A stretch of 17,615 nucleotides of DNA from Bacteroidaceae bacterium (GTDB lineage: Bacteria > Bacteroidota > Bacteroidia > Bacteroidales > Bacteroidaceae), in the NCBI GenBank assembly GCA_902362595.1, contig CABIXF010000002.1, positions 173,404-191,018 of the forward strand, given 5' to 3'. Under the pieces are notes generated by a model, which did not search any database, was not told the origin of the DNA, and was given only the letters and a program-made list of their open reading frames with translations. The position numbers were made by a program, and so were the translations under genes. Shown piece by piece: positions 1 to 8,100 of this stretch (positions within the stretch are counted from its first letter, which is position 1; each line of letters starts with the position of its first letter).

Positions 1-206
1 GATTCGTGATTTGCCCCACGCATGGCCAAGATAACAGCCTGCACAGGTGTAGCTTCTGCTTTGAATGTGTGACCGCTGGTATAGATGAAGATACAGACGG
101 TAAACAGGATGATGCCCACCAGCACAAATATTCCGCCGAAAATGCGAACAAATGCCTTGTCTTTTTTCTTGCCCCGGACCAGTGCTTTTTCTTTGTTGTA
201 ACGCAT
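1..206 (-). CDS. DUF3592-type membrane protein, 5' part only (cut by window edge)
   Basis: Only the first 68 codons are in the window, because the gene runs off the left edge. It starts with the ATG complementary to 204-206. The visible part is a lysine/arginine-rich cytoplasmic N-terminus followed by one hydrophobic segment (about residues 21-43). It then enters the first DUF3592-like beta domain. It is nearly identical to the N-terminus of the complete gene at 2163-2876, so it is a tandem paralogue. Whether the rest of the gene is intact cannot be seen. DUF3592 proteins are membrane proteins of unknown function. Confidence 0.85.
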   Translation of the reverse strand, partial: MRYNKEKALVRGKKKDKAFVRIFGGIFVLVGIILFTVCIFIYTSGHTFKAEATPVQAVILAMRGANHE

Positions 207-314
207 AATTGTAAAAGGGTCGTTTAATGAAATATCAACTTCTTATATCATTAAAGGATTGCTTCCTATATGTAATTCGTAGCGGACGGGGCGAGTGTTA
301 CCCGATTTTGCGTT
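1..314. repeat. Direct repeat, copy A (DUF3592 gene start plus upstream)
   Basis: This stretch matches 2671-2985 with 8 substitutions and one 1-nt indel by eye, about 97% identity. It holds the first 68 codons of a minus-strand DUF3592 gene and about 108 bp upstream of its start codon. The match begins at the window edge, so the true unit may extend further left. It ends abruptly after the shared GCGTT at 310-314. The non-coding part is as conserved as the coding part, which points to a recent duplication carrying the control region along. Confidence 0.95.
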
Positions 315-327
315 AATAAACATTAAA

Positions 328-346
328 CGGGAAAATTTTATTCCCG
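328..346. promoter_or_regulatory. Small inverted repeat upstream of the 566-aa gene
   Basis: The arms CGGGAA (328-333) and TTCCCG (341-346) are perfect complements around an A/T-rich 7-nt centre. The site lies about 100 bp upstream of the ATG at 444 and just outside the duplicated block, so it is specific to this gene. It could be a regulator site. No TAnnTTTG box was found between 315 and 443. Confidence 0.3.
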
Positions 347-443
347 ACCGTCCGCTTTTAAGGGCTTCAAACAATTACACAGATTCGTAACCGAAACGAA
401 ACATCCATTCGTTACATTCGCTCCCCAAATAACTGATAGCGGT

Positions 444-2144
444 ATGAGGAACGATACAGACATACGGAAAGAGGCGTACCGGCGAATCTTAAAGCGGGAA
501 TTGTGCTGGTGGCTGGTTGCCATAGCGGGTGGATTGCTGCTTGCCGGAGTGTTCAGCGGGTCGGGAATAGTAAATCTTTTCCTGCATGGCTTCCAAGGCA
601 TCGGGAGTTGCTGGGCGGGTATAATCTGTCTGGTGGTGACAGGCTACATCGCCTATTCCCTGCTGGGCATCCTGAGGGAGAAGCGGAAGCTGATAGGGCA
701 TGGCATCCAGGCCGAAGCCGTCGTCACGGCCATCCAGAAAGAGATAGATGTCGAGGAAGGCGGAGAGGCTTTCGTGGCAGTCTATGAATTCACCCTGCCC
801 GGCGGTCGGAAATGGCAGGTTAAGGAACAGCTCAACGGCTCGCAGGCGGGGCTGTTGGGACTGATTGAGGTGGGAAGCCGCGTGCCCGTTTTCGTGGACC
901 GCGACCATCCGTACAAGTTCTACTTATATACGCACCTCCTTGTCCGCCAATTCTATGAGGAGAACAAGACGTTTGTCAACAGCTTGGAAAAACTAAAGAG
1001 GCAGGGCACAAACGTGGGAAACATTGGCGAAGCGATACTCAGACACCAGGAGAGGGGGCAACGGGTGTTCCGTAGCCGTCGCAGATGGAGGTGGCTTCCA
1101 TCGGCTATCGTTGCTTTTGTCATGGTCTTAGTAACAGCATTCGGCTACATAATATACAACAGGTTTGAGACTTACGTGCTGGTTTCCGATCTGAACCTCC
1201 CGCCCGGTTTCAGCTACTACAATGCTTATGCCACGGAATTGCACGAATACCTCCCCGGAAATAACAGATGGAGCTATACCGACGAGGACGGATATGAAGA
1301 CTGGACGTCCTCCTGGCGCTTTACCGACAAATGCAAACGTCCCATGTTTGTGGTGTGGGGCACACAGGGACTGACGCACACCAGGACAAGCAGTATGTTG
1401 ATGATTCCCGAAAGCTATCGCGACAGGCTGGACAAATATATCTACGACATGAATGCAGACCTGAAGCCGAAGTTGCAGAGCCTGCTGGAAGGTTTTGCGC
1501 CACGCGCAGGAGTCTGCATCCTTTCTCCGGCGTTGGAGGACACGATGCAGATAGAGGGCGGAGGATATTGGCCGTTGCTCACCCTGGGAGGTGCGTGTGC
1601 GACAGCTGCCGCTGAAATCCGTCTGGAAGCATCGGGCGTTAATCCGGATACCTTGAGGGTAGACAAGACAACAATTTTCTACTACGCAACTATAGAAGCA
1701 GTGTCCGACAGAGACACCCTTGCCACGGATGCAGTGACACGGATAGCCGGCGGCGTGGAACGTTTCGGAGTGTTGTATGCCTCCGTCGGAATACAAGGAT
1801 TCAGACTGACATCAGCACGCAGCACACCCTTCAACCAGGCCACACCCCTTGCCACGGCTTCGTTGCTGGGCAGACTGATGCGTTACAAGGACCACCTGTT
1901 CCGGGAGCACCCTGACATCTATGAAACGCAGGACTACCTGGAGCTGACGCTGAAAGACAAGAGATGGATTACCTACTACACCTTAGCCTGCGCAGAGGTA
2001 GGAGGACGGCGTGTGCTGAACGTTTTTGCTTTGGTGGGCGACCACCTCTTGGTTATCTTTATGGAAGGAGCGGATGTATCCGAAGAAACGCTGATGAAGA
2101 AAGCGGGCGAACTGATGCTGGTTGCCAAGGATAATTTGCCTTAA
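444..2144 (+). CDS. 566-aa membrane protein with a DUF3592-like segment and an unrecognised C-terminal domain
   Basis: Function is not recognised. Two hydrophobic segments lie near residues 22-48 and 54-77. A stretch at about 85-160 has the DUF3592 pattern: a G-x-A-x-A-x-V strand, a Y-x-F-T...G strand, then G-S-R-V-P-V-F-V-D-R-D-H-P. A third transmembrane segment is near 217-238. The remaining ~330 residues are probably a soluble domain on the far side of the membrane, and I cannot assign them. Basic residues before TM3 (RSRRRWRW) suggest that side is cytoplasmic. The gene sits between two minus-strand DUF3592 copies and ends 18 nt from the facing complete one. The shared domain suggests the three proteins form a related group. 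The ATG at 444 is the first good start. Confidence 0.8.
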   Translation: MRNDTDIRKEAYRRILKRELCWWLVAIAGGLLLAGVFSGSGIVNLFLHGFQGIGSCWAGIICLVVTGYIAYSLLGILREKRKLIGHGIQAEAVVTAIQKEIDVEEGGEAFVAVYEFTLPGGRKWQVKEQLNGSQAGLLGLIEVGSRVPVFVDRDHPYKFYLYTHLLVRQFYEENKTFVNSLEKLKRQGTNVGNIGEAILRHQERGQRVFRSRRRWRWLPSAIVAFVMVLVTAFGYIIYNRFETYVLVSDLNLPPGFSYYNAYATELHEYLPGNNRWSYTDEDGYEDWTSSWRFTDKCKRPMFVVWGTQGLTHTRTSSMLMIPESYRDRLDKYIYDMNADLKPKLQSLLEGFAPRAGVCILSPALEDTMQIEGGGYWPLLTLGGACATAAAEIRLEASGVNPDTLRVDKTTIFYYATIEAVSDRDTLATDAVTRIAGGVERFGVLYASVGIQGFRLTSARSTPFNQATPLATASLLGRLMRYKDHLFREHPDIYETQDYLELTLKDKRWITYYTLACAEVGGRRVLNVFALVGDHLLVIFMEGADVSEETLMKKAGELMLVAKDNLP

Positions 2145-2162
2145 ACACGTTTTTTTCCGTTC

Positions 2163-2876
2163 TCATCCCACCACACTGTCAACATCCACATAATAATTGG
2201 AAGGATTATTGCGGTCAACATAGACACGCACCTTTCTTTGGGGATCTATCTCGTAACTCTCATACCAGAAAGAACCGCTGTGAAACAGGTATATACGCCC
2301 ATCGGATGCCACATAACGGCAACTCACGATGATGGGATGCCGTCCGTTCATGCTTTGGTTGTCATCTTCACGGATGCCTGTTATCTCCGCCTCCACTGTA
2401 TCGCCGGTAGCAAGCAAGCGGGCTATTTTCTGCCGGTGTCTCCGCCTTACCAGAATAAAAGCCAGTCCCATACCGGCAAACACGAACGCCATGGCCATCA
2501 ATAGGCCGATTATCCAATTGTTATCATCCAGATAACGCACCTCTTGGGGATTGTCATTGCGGTAATAGACTGTAATCTGCTTGCCCGGATGCATGGACGA
2601 TGAAGACAGATTGAGCGTGGAAGTATAAGTCTTTCCGCCGACTGTGTATTCCACCACCGGTGTGCCCAGCGATTCGTGATTTGCCCCACGCATGGCCAGG
2701 ATAACTGCCTGCACAGGTGTAGCTTCTGCTTTGAATGTGTGACCGCTGGTATAGATGAAGATACAGACGGTAAACAGGATGATGCCCACCAGCACAAATA
2801 TTCCGCCGAAGATGCGGACAAATGCCTTGTCTTTTTTCTTGCCCCTGGCCAGTGCTTTTTCTTTGTTGTAACGCAT
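2163..2876 (-). CDS. DUF3592 domain membrane protein (complete copy)
   Basis: A 237-aa protein with a very basic N-terminus (residues 5-17), TM1 at about 21-43 and TM2 at about 121-143. Each TM is followed by a DUF3592-like beta domain. The first (about 50-115) ends in G-K-Q-I-T-V-Y-Y-R-N-D-N-P. The second (about 157-233) ends in R-K-V-R-V-Y-V-D-R-N-N-P. Two units of the same TM-plus-domain plan suggest internal duplication. The family has no established function. It converges with the 566-aa gene across an 18-nt gap containing only a T-run, no hairpin. The upstream region is nearly identical to that of the partial copy at 1-206, so both copies probably share regulation. Confidence 0.85.
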   Translation of the reverse strand: MRYNKEKALARGKKKDKAFVRIFGGIFVLVGIILFTVCIFIYTSGHTFKAEATPVQAVILAMRGANHESLGTPVVEYTVGGKTYTSTLNLSSSSMHPGKQITVYYRNDNPQEVRYLDDNNWIIGLLMAMAFVFAGMGLAFILVRRRHRQKIARLLATGDTVEAEITGIREDDNQSMNGRHPIIVSCRYVASDGRIYLFHSGSFWYESYEIDPQRKVRVYVDRNNPSNYYVDVDSVVG

Positions 2877-2985
2877 AATTGTAAAAAGGTCCGTTTAATG
2901 AAATATCAACTTCTTATATCATTAAAGGATTGCTCCCTATATGTAATTCGTAGCGGACGGGGCGAGTGTTACCCGATTTTGCGTT
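2671..2985. repeat. Direct repeat, copy B
   Basis: Second copy of the repeat at 1-314, offset by 2670 bp and in the same orientation. It covers the 5' end of the complete DUF3592 gene and its upstream region, up to the shared GCGTT at 2981-2985. After that point the two sequences are unrelated. The repeat could recombine and delete or amplify the 566-aa gene lying between the copies. Confidence 0.95.
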
Positions 2986-3084
2986 GAAAAGGCTTAATGC
3001 GATACTTTCTAGGTCTTTCCCTATGAATTTTACCTTTTATTATAAATGTTACTGGCACGTAACACGAGTGTCACACTGTATGGC

Positions 3085-3092
3085 TAATTTTG
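3085..3092 (+). promoter_or_regulatory. Bacteroides-type -7 box (TAATTTTG) for the sigma-factor gene
   Basis: TAATTTTG fits the Bacteroides -7 consensus TAnnTTTG exactly and ends 23 nt before the ATG at 3116, predicting a very short leader. No good -33 TTTG is seen at the expected distance. A small palindrome, ACAC-GA-GTGT (3062-3071), lies where the -33 region would be and could bind a regulator. Confidence 0.45.
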
Positions 3093-3115
3093 CATCGTCC
3101 AAAAATATAAATATT

Positions 3116-3766
3116 ATGGATGTTTCGGCTTTAGGACAAGATAAGGAAGAAGATGATTTCCAACTGCTTTCTGCCATTGCGGAAAACATGGATACGGCAG
3201 CATTCACACGTCTTTACGGCAAGTATGCGAAGTGGGCTTTCGGGCTATTCTATTCGCGGACGGGCAGTAAGGAGGCCGCATCCGAACTGTCACAAAACCT
3301 GTGGATGTACGTATGGGACAATGCGGGGAAAATCATCGGGAAACATGACGAAAAACGGCATACAATAAAAGGCTTGCTTTATGCCGTCATAGCCAAACGC
3401 ATATTGGATTTCTACCGGATGGTGGAGAGTTGCCATAACATTGTGTCGTTGGACGACGAGGAAATATGGCGCATGGTGGTGAACATCGCGGATAACAACC
3501 CGACGGTATTCTCCAAACTGGATGTGGAAGCCATCCATGCGATTACCTATGAAGTGCTTGAAAGGTTCGGTGAACTGGACAAAAAGGTCTTCGTCAGTAT
3601 GAAGAATGGATATACAGCCAAAGAGGTGGCTGACATGTACGGATTTACGGAAGCCACCGTCAGGAAAAAAGTGTGCGTGATGACAAAGGAAGTACGTCTG
3701 AAACTGTGTGAGGCCGGATATGTGTCCGCCATCCTTTCGTGCGTCATCCAGAACATGCCGCTTTGA
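3116..3766 (+). CDS. Sigma-70 family RNA polymerase sigma factor (ECF-like)
   Basis: A 216-aa protein. Region 2 is at about residues 29-100 (A-F-T-R-L-Y-x-K-Y...A-S-E-L-S-Q-N-L-W-M-Y-V-W). Region 4 is at about 143-197, with a helix-turn-helix around 165-187 (Y-T-A-K-E-V-A-D-M-Y-G-F-T-E-A-T-V-R-K-K). It would direct RNA polymerase to a specific promoter set. The frame is open back to 2966, but the TAATTTTG box at 3085 and the A/T-rich leader favour the ATG at 3116. A longer form would overlap the duplicated block. Neither neighbour looks like an anti-sigma factor; a DUF3592 membrane protein as its partner is only a guess. It converges with the peptidase gene across an 18-nt gap. Confidence 0.85.
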   Translation: MDVSALGQDKEEDDFQLLSAIAENMDTAAFTRLYGKYAKWAFGLFYSRTGSKEAASELSQNLWMYVWDNAGKIIGKHDEKRHTIKGLLYAVIAKRILDFYRMVESCHNIVSLDDEEIWRMVVNIADNNPTVFSKLDVEAIHAITYEVLERFGELDKKVFVSMKNGYTAKEVADMYGFTEATVRKKVCVMTKEVRLKLCEAGYVSAILSCVIQNMPL

Positions 3767-3784
3767 TTATCATGTCCAGTTCCG

Positions 3785-4993
3785 TCATTCATAAATCCCT
3801 GACCATTCCAAATTATTGAAATAGTAACTGTATTCGCAGTTTCCTTTCCACCTGCTTAAAGGCACGTACATGCTCAGTCCGCTGAAATGTTCCTGACTGA
3901 TGGATAACTTGTTGATGAACTGCGGCGTGGCCGCCTTGTAAACGACGGTGCGGCGCAACTGCGCGTCGAACTCGTCCGTCCGCCCTCCCGCAACGGTGTG
4001 GACTATATCGCCCATGTCGAAAAACACGTTGGGCACGTTGTCCGTGTGGTACGCCTGCAAGACAGACGTGTCCAAAGCCTCCATGTCGTGCAACCTGCCT
4101 TGCAGGACGTTCCGGGTGGCAGTGAAAAGTCCGCCAAGTTCGGCGGCATCCACCAGCGCGATTGTGGCCGAGCGCAGTATGTCGTGCCCCATACTGTTGT
4201 AGTGGCCGTAATAGGCGACGCAGGCCTGTTCCAAGTCCTCCACGCCGCCAAACAGGTACGGAAGCACCTTCGCATAAGGGATGCCCGAAGCGTCATGGTC
4301 GGCTTCCGCAAGTACCTCGGTGGGCGAAGCTATCAGATAGTCCGCCTTGTTGCGCATTTCATACAGCCCTTCTATACACCCCATCAGGCATACATCAAAC
4401 CAGATATATTCCGCCACATTATCAGGGAGGGCATCAGCCAATGCATCGATTTCCATCACGCCGGACGAGGAGGCATTCACTGGATGGTTGTCGATGCCGA
4501 TGTAGCGTGTGCGCGGGAATCCGTCAACCGCATTCCCCCTCGTGCCTTGCGGCACAAGATCGGAATCGTAACCACCTGGCAGCCAACCCATCGAATGTGA
4601 CCAAAGCACCAGTCCGAAACGGTCGGACGGAACAAGCTCCTTGGCCTCGCTTATCACCCGCGCCAGCGTTTCCGGACTGGCGGAGTTCTCCTCCGCATAC
4701 GACTTCAGCGGGACTTCCCCGCCTTGCTGCGTGATACTGAACAGGCGCGGCGTTTCACCTTCCCTGTCCACATAGACTACCGCCGTGCCCGCACTGCGCC
4801 GTGCGCCCTGCCTAAGCTGCGAGATGGTATAGTCCACTTCAGAGTCCATCGAGTTGTCGGCGGCCATATACACCAGCGTGGTATAGGACACAGGGTCGGG
4901 CGGTACGATTATTTCCTCGTCCTCCGAACAGGATGCCAGCGGCAAAAGAAGGCTGCAGCCCAAAGCCGCACGGAAAAACTTGCGCTTGTTCAT
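3785..4993 (-). CDS. Clostripain-family (C11) cysteine peptidase, lipoprotein
   Basis: A 402-aa secreted protease. The N-terminus is a lipoprotein signal: basic MNKRK, a hydrophobic core, and lipobox L-A-S-C with the lipidated Cys at 22. The residues after it (S-E-D-E-E) resemble the acidic export signal that sends Bacteroidetes lipoproteins to the cell surface. C11 hallmarks are T-T-L-V-Y-M-A-A-D-N-S-M-D (about 38-50), W-S-H-S-M-G-W with the probable catalytic His133, and F-D-V-C-L-M-G-C with probable nucleophile Cys202. Family members usually cut after Arg or Lys. The start at 4993 has an AAAAAGG element just upstream and a TACCTTTG box further up. It may be ICE cargo or chromosomal; its substrate is unknown. 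Confidence 0.9.
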   Translation of the reverse strand: MNKRKFFRAALGCSLLLPLASCSEDEEIIVPPDPVSYTTLVYMAADNSMDSEVDYTISQLRQGARRSAGTAVVYVDREGETPRLFSITQQGGEVPLKSYAEENSASPETLARVISEAKELVPSDRFGLVLWSHSMGWLPGGYDSDLVPQGTRGNAVDGFPRTRYIGIDNHPVNASSSGVMEIDALADALPDNVAEYIWFDVCLMGCIEGLYEMRNKADYLIASPTEVLAEADHDASGIPYAKVLPYLFGGVEDLEQACVAYYGHYNSMGHDILRSATIALVDAAELGGLFTATRNVLQGRLHDMEALDTSVLQAYHTDNVPNVFFDMGDIVHTVAGGRTDEFDAQLRRTVVYKAATPQFINKLSISQEHFSGLSMYVPLSRWKGNCEYSYYFNNLEWSGIYE

Positions 4994-5016
4994 ATTCCTT
5001 TTTCAGTTTAATTTGT

Positions 5017-5024
5017 CAAAGGTA
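5017..5024 (-). promoter_or_regulatory. Bacteroides-type -7 box (TACCTTTG) for the C11 peptidase gene
   Basis: Read on the minus strand, this is TACCTTTG, an exact TAnnTTTG match, lying 23 nt upstream of the ATG at 4993. No -33 TTTG is seen at the usual spacing. Its presence suggests the peptidase has its own promoter. The 116-bp gap 4994-5109 shows no strong terminator for the methylase-helicase gene upstream. Confidence 0.4.
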
Positions 5025-5109
5025 ACGGTTTAATATGACAACAGGGTTACAATGGCGAGAAAAAAGCAGACGACAGGTCCGGTATATCACCGTCCTTGCC
5101 GTCCTCCCG

Positions 5110-8100
5110 TCACATTTTCACGCCCCGGTATTCCTTATGCTCGGGAATACCCGGCCTACCTATTATAATATGGTCACGCATAAAGTCATTGGCGGCAATC
5201 TCCGGCTTCGGCACGTTCTCCGATTTTGGTAAAGCCTGACCGCCGCCTGGTTCCTGCCCCTGACTTGGCGTTTCCTCATGCTTGGGGGCCAGTTCCAGCT
5301 GTATCTTGCGGTCGAGGGCGGCAAGGTCGGACTTCAACTGCTTCAGTTCATCCTCTTTTTTCCATGTCTTGCTCGCTATCTCCCGTAACTGCGGTATCTC
5401 GCGTTCCAGCACTTCGTTCTTTTCCTCGTACTGCCTGATGATGGCGGGGATGCGCTCCAACGCATTGAGGAAGTTCACGGCGGCGGCATGGGTGTCCGCC
5501 ATCGCCAGATGACCGTTGTTGTAGCTGTACTTGTAATTTCCCTCCACGAAGAAACGGTTGTCGGTGAACTCCAGCCCCTCGCTGAGTGTCCGCTCGCTCA
5601 CCACCTTCACGGGGAAGCCGTACAGCTCGCCGATGCGTTGGGGCACTCCGCCTGTCGTGGCGTTCTTTGCTATCTCCTGCAACCGCTTGCCGATGGCCTT
5701 CTCGTCGGTGGTGTCCAGCCCGTCAATCCGTATCGGATTGAGCCGGTTGCCGTCCCTGTCGGTTTTGGCGACTGCGGTGAACTTTTCCCAGTCCTCCGTC
5801 ATGGCGGCGATGACAGCCCGGTTGTTCTTCAGCGTCGAAGTCTTGCTCTCCAGTTTCAGTTCCGAGTCGCGCTTGCCCCTATGGAATGACTTGCGCTCAC
5901 CTTCCAGCGAGGCTATCTTCTTTTCGAGCTTTGCCTTGTCCAGCAGGTCCGTGTTGCCGGACAGTATCGCCATATATTCCGAGAAATTCATGCCCGACTT
6001 TTCGTCCATCGCCCCCTCGTCGATGGTTCGTGCGCCCATCGCGCCGCTTTTCAGCTGCGAGATGAATGTCTGCTTGCAATGCAGCAGGTTGAACTTGTAC
6101 GAGTCCAGCGACTTCTCCACGGCGTAGATGATGACGTCCACCTTGTCCGCCGCATAGAGCTTGGCAATCTCGTTGCCTTTCCTGACCGCCCGGCCGTCAC
6201 GCTGTTGCAGGTCGGATGGGCGCCAGGGACAATCTAAATGATGGATGGCGACAGCCCGGCGTTGGGCGTTCACGCCCGTGCCGAGCATACTCGTCGAACC
6301 GAATAGCACACGCACCTGCCCGTTGTTCATCGCCTCAATGACCGCCTTGCGTGCCTTTTCGTTCTTGCACTCCTGAATGAAGCGGATTTCGCTTGCCGGT
6401 ATGCCGTAGTCCTCCACCAGCTTGCGCTTGATTTCGGTATAGACGCTCCAGCCGCCACCGGGCTGGTACGTGCCCAAATCCGAAAAGACGAACTGCGTCC
6501 CCTTATGCGCGTCATACCTGCGGTAATACTCCGCTATCATCTTGGCGCAATGGCTCGCCTTGTTGTCTGGGTGGTCCTCATACGCTGGGTCTATCATGCG
6601 CATGTCCAGTGCCATCTTCCTTGCATAGTCCGTAGCGATGAGCATCTTCGCTTTTTCCTCCGTTTCCGACAGCGGCGGTCTGCCTAATATCGTCGCGTCG
6701 CCCGACTTGGCGAACTGCATCAGCTTTTCGATGAACACCTCCTGGTCGGGCGTGGGCGGTATGTGGTGCAGTATCTCGTTCTTCTTCGGGCGGTCCACGC
6801 CCACGTCCTCCGCCGTGCGGTAATCGGTTATCTCGTTGTAGAACGCCGCCAGCTCCGGCACCTTGATGAAGTAACGGAAACGCTCTTTCTGCACGATGCT
6901 GTTCGTCACGTTGAACTCGAAGTCGGTCGTCTTCTTGGCGAATATCGCCGCCCATGCGTCGAAGCAACGGATGTCCTGTTTTTCCAGTGCCTTCGGGCGC
7001 AGGTACTTGAACAGCAGGTACAGTTCCGTCAGCGAGTTGCTGATGGTCGTGCCGGAGAGGAACGTCGCCCCCAAATCCCTGCCCGTCCGCTCCTGTATGG
7101 TGCGGATGGCGAACAGCAGGTTCAGCGCCTTTTGGCTTCCTTCGGGATTGCCCAGACCCGCCACACGGTCGTGACGGGTGGTGAACGGGGCATTCTTGAA
7201 CTGGTGTGACTCATCTATGAACAGGTGGTCGATGCCCATCTGCTTGAAGTCCGCTACATCGTCCGTCCTTGATTTTATCGCATATTCCACCTTTTCCAGC
7301 TTGGCTTGCAGGTTAAACTTGCGTTTCTCCAATCCTTTCAGCATCGCCCGTGACACGTCCTTGCCCTGCTGCCGCAGCACTTCGAGGTTTTCCTCCACCG
7401 TGTCCAGCTCCTCCTGCAGGATGCGCTGCTGCAACTCCGGCGACTGAGGTATCTTCCCGAACTGGTCGTGCGACATGATGACGCAATCCCAGTCGTTGTT
7501 GCGGATGTCGTTGAAAAAGCGCACGCGGTTGGCGGCTGCAAAGTCCTTCTCCGAGGCGTAGAGGATGCGGGCGTTGGGATAAGCCTTGCGGTAGGTCTCG
7601 GCAATCTCGCGCACGTTGGCCTTCAGCCCGATAATCATCGGCTTGTGTACCAGTCCCAGACGCTTCATTTCATGTGCTGAAACGCACATTATCAGCGTCT
7701 TGCCGGTCCCCACCTCATGGTCCGCGATGCCACCACCGTTCTGTTTCAGCATCCAGATGCAGTCCTTCTGCGAGGGGTACAAGTCCATTATGCCCAAGCC
7801 TTTCAGATCCAGGTCCGGGAACTTCTGGTGCGAACCGTCGTACTTCGGGCGCACGAAACAGTTGAACTTGTCGTTGTACAGGTCGGTCAGGCGTTTCTTG
7901 AACTCCGGCGACTGTTCCTCCAACCACTCGGTGAAGCCGTTTCGTATCTCGTCAATCTTCGCGTTGGCAAGCTGTATGCCCTCGCTGTCGCGCACCTTGA
8001 TGTCGTTCCCGTTCTCGTCCTTGCCGATGCTTTTCATCATGTCGGGGCAGGTGTTGTGCAGGGCGTGTTTCAGCAGGTTCATGCCGTCGTAGTTTCGGTA

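Noticed and set aside
2145..2162. Terminator between the convergent 566-aa and DUF3592 genes
   Set aside because: Only a T-run is present, with no stable stem before it on either strand.
2966..3115. N-terminal extension of the sigma factor to 2966
   Set aside because: It would start inside the duplicated block, and the TAATTTTG box at 3085 would lie within the gene. The extra residues do not look like sigma region 1.
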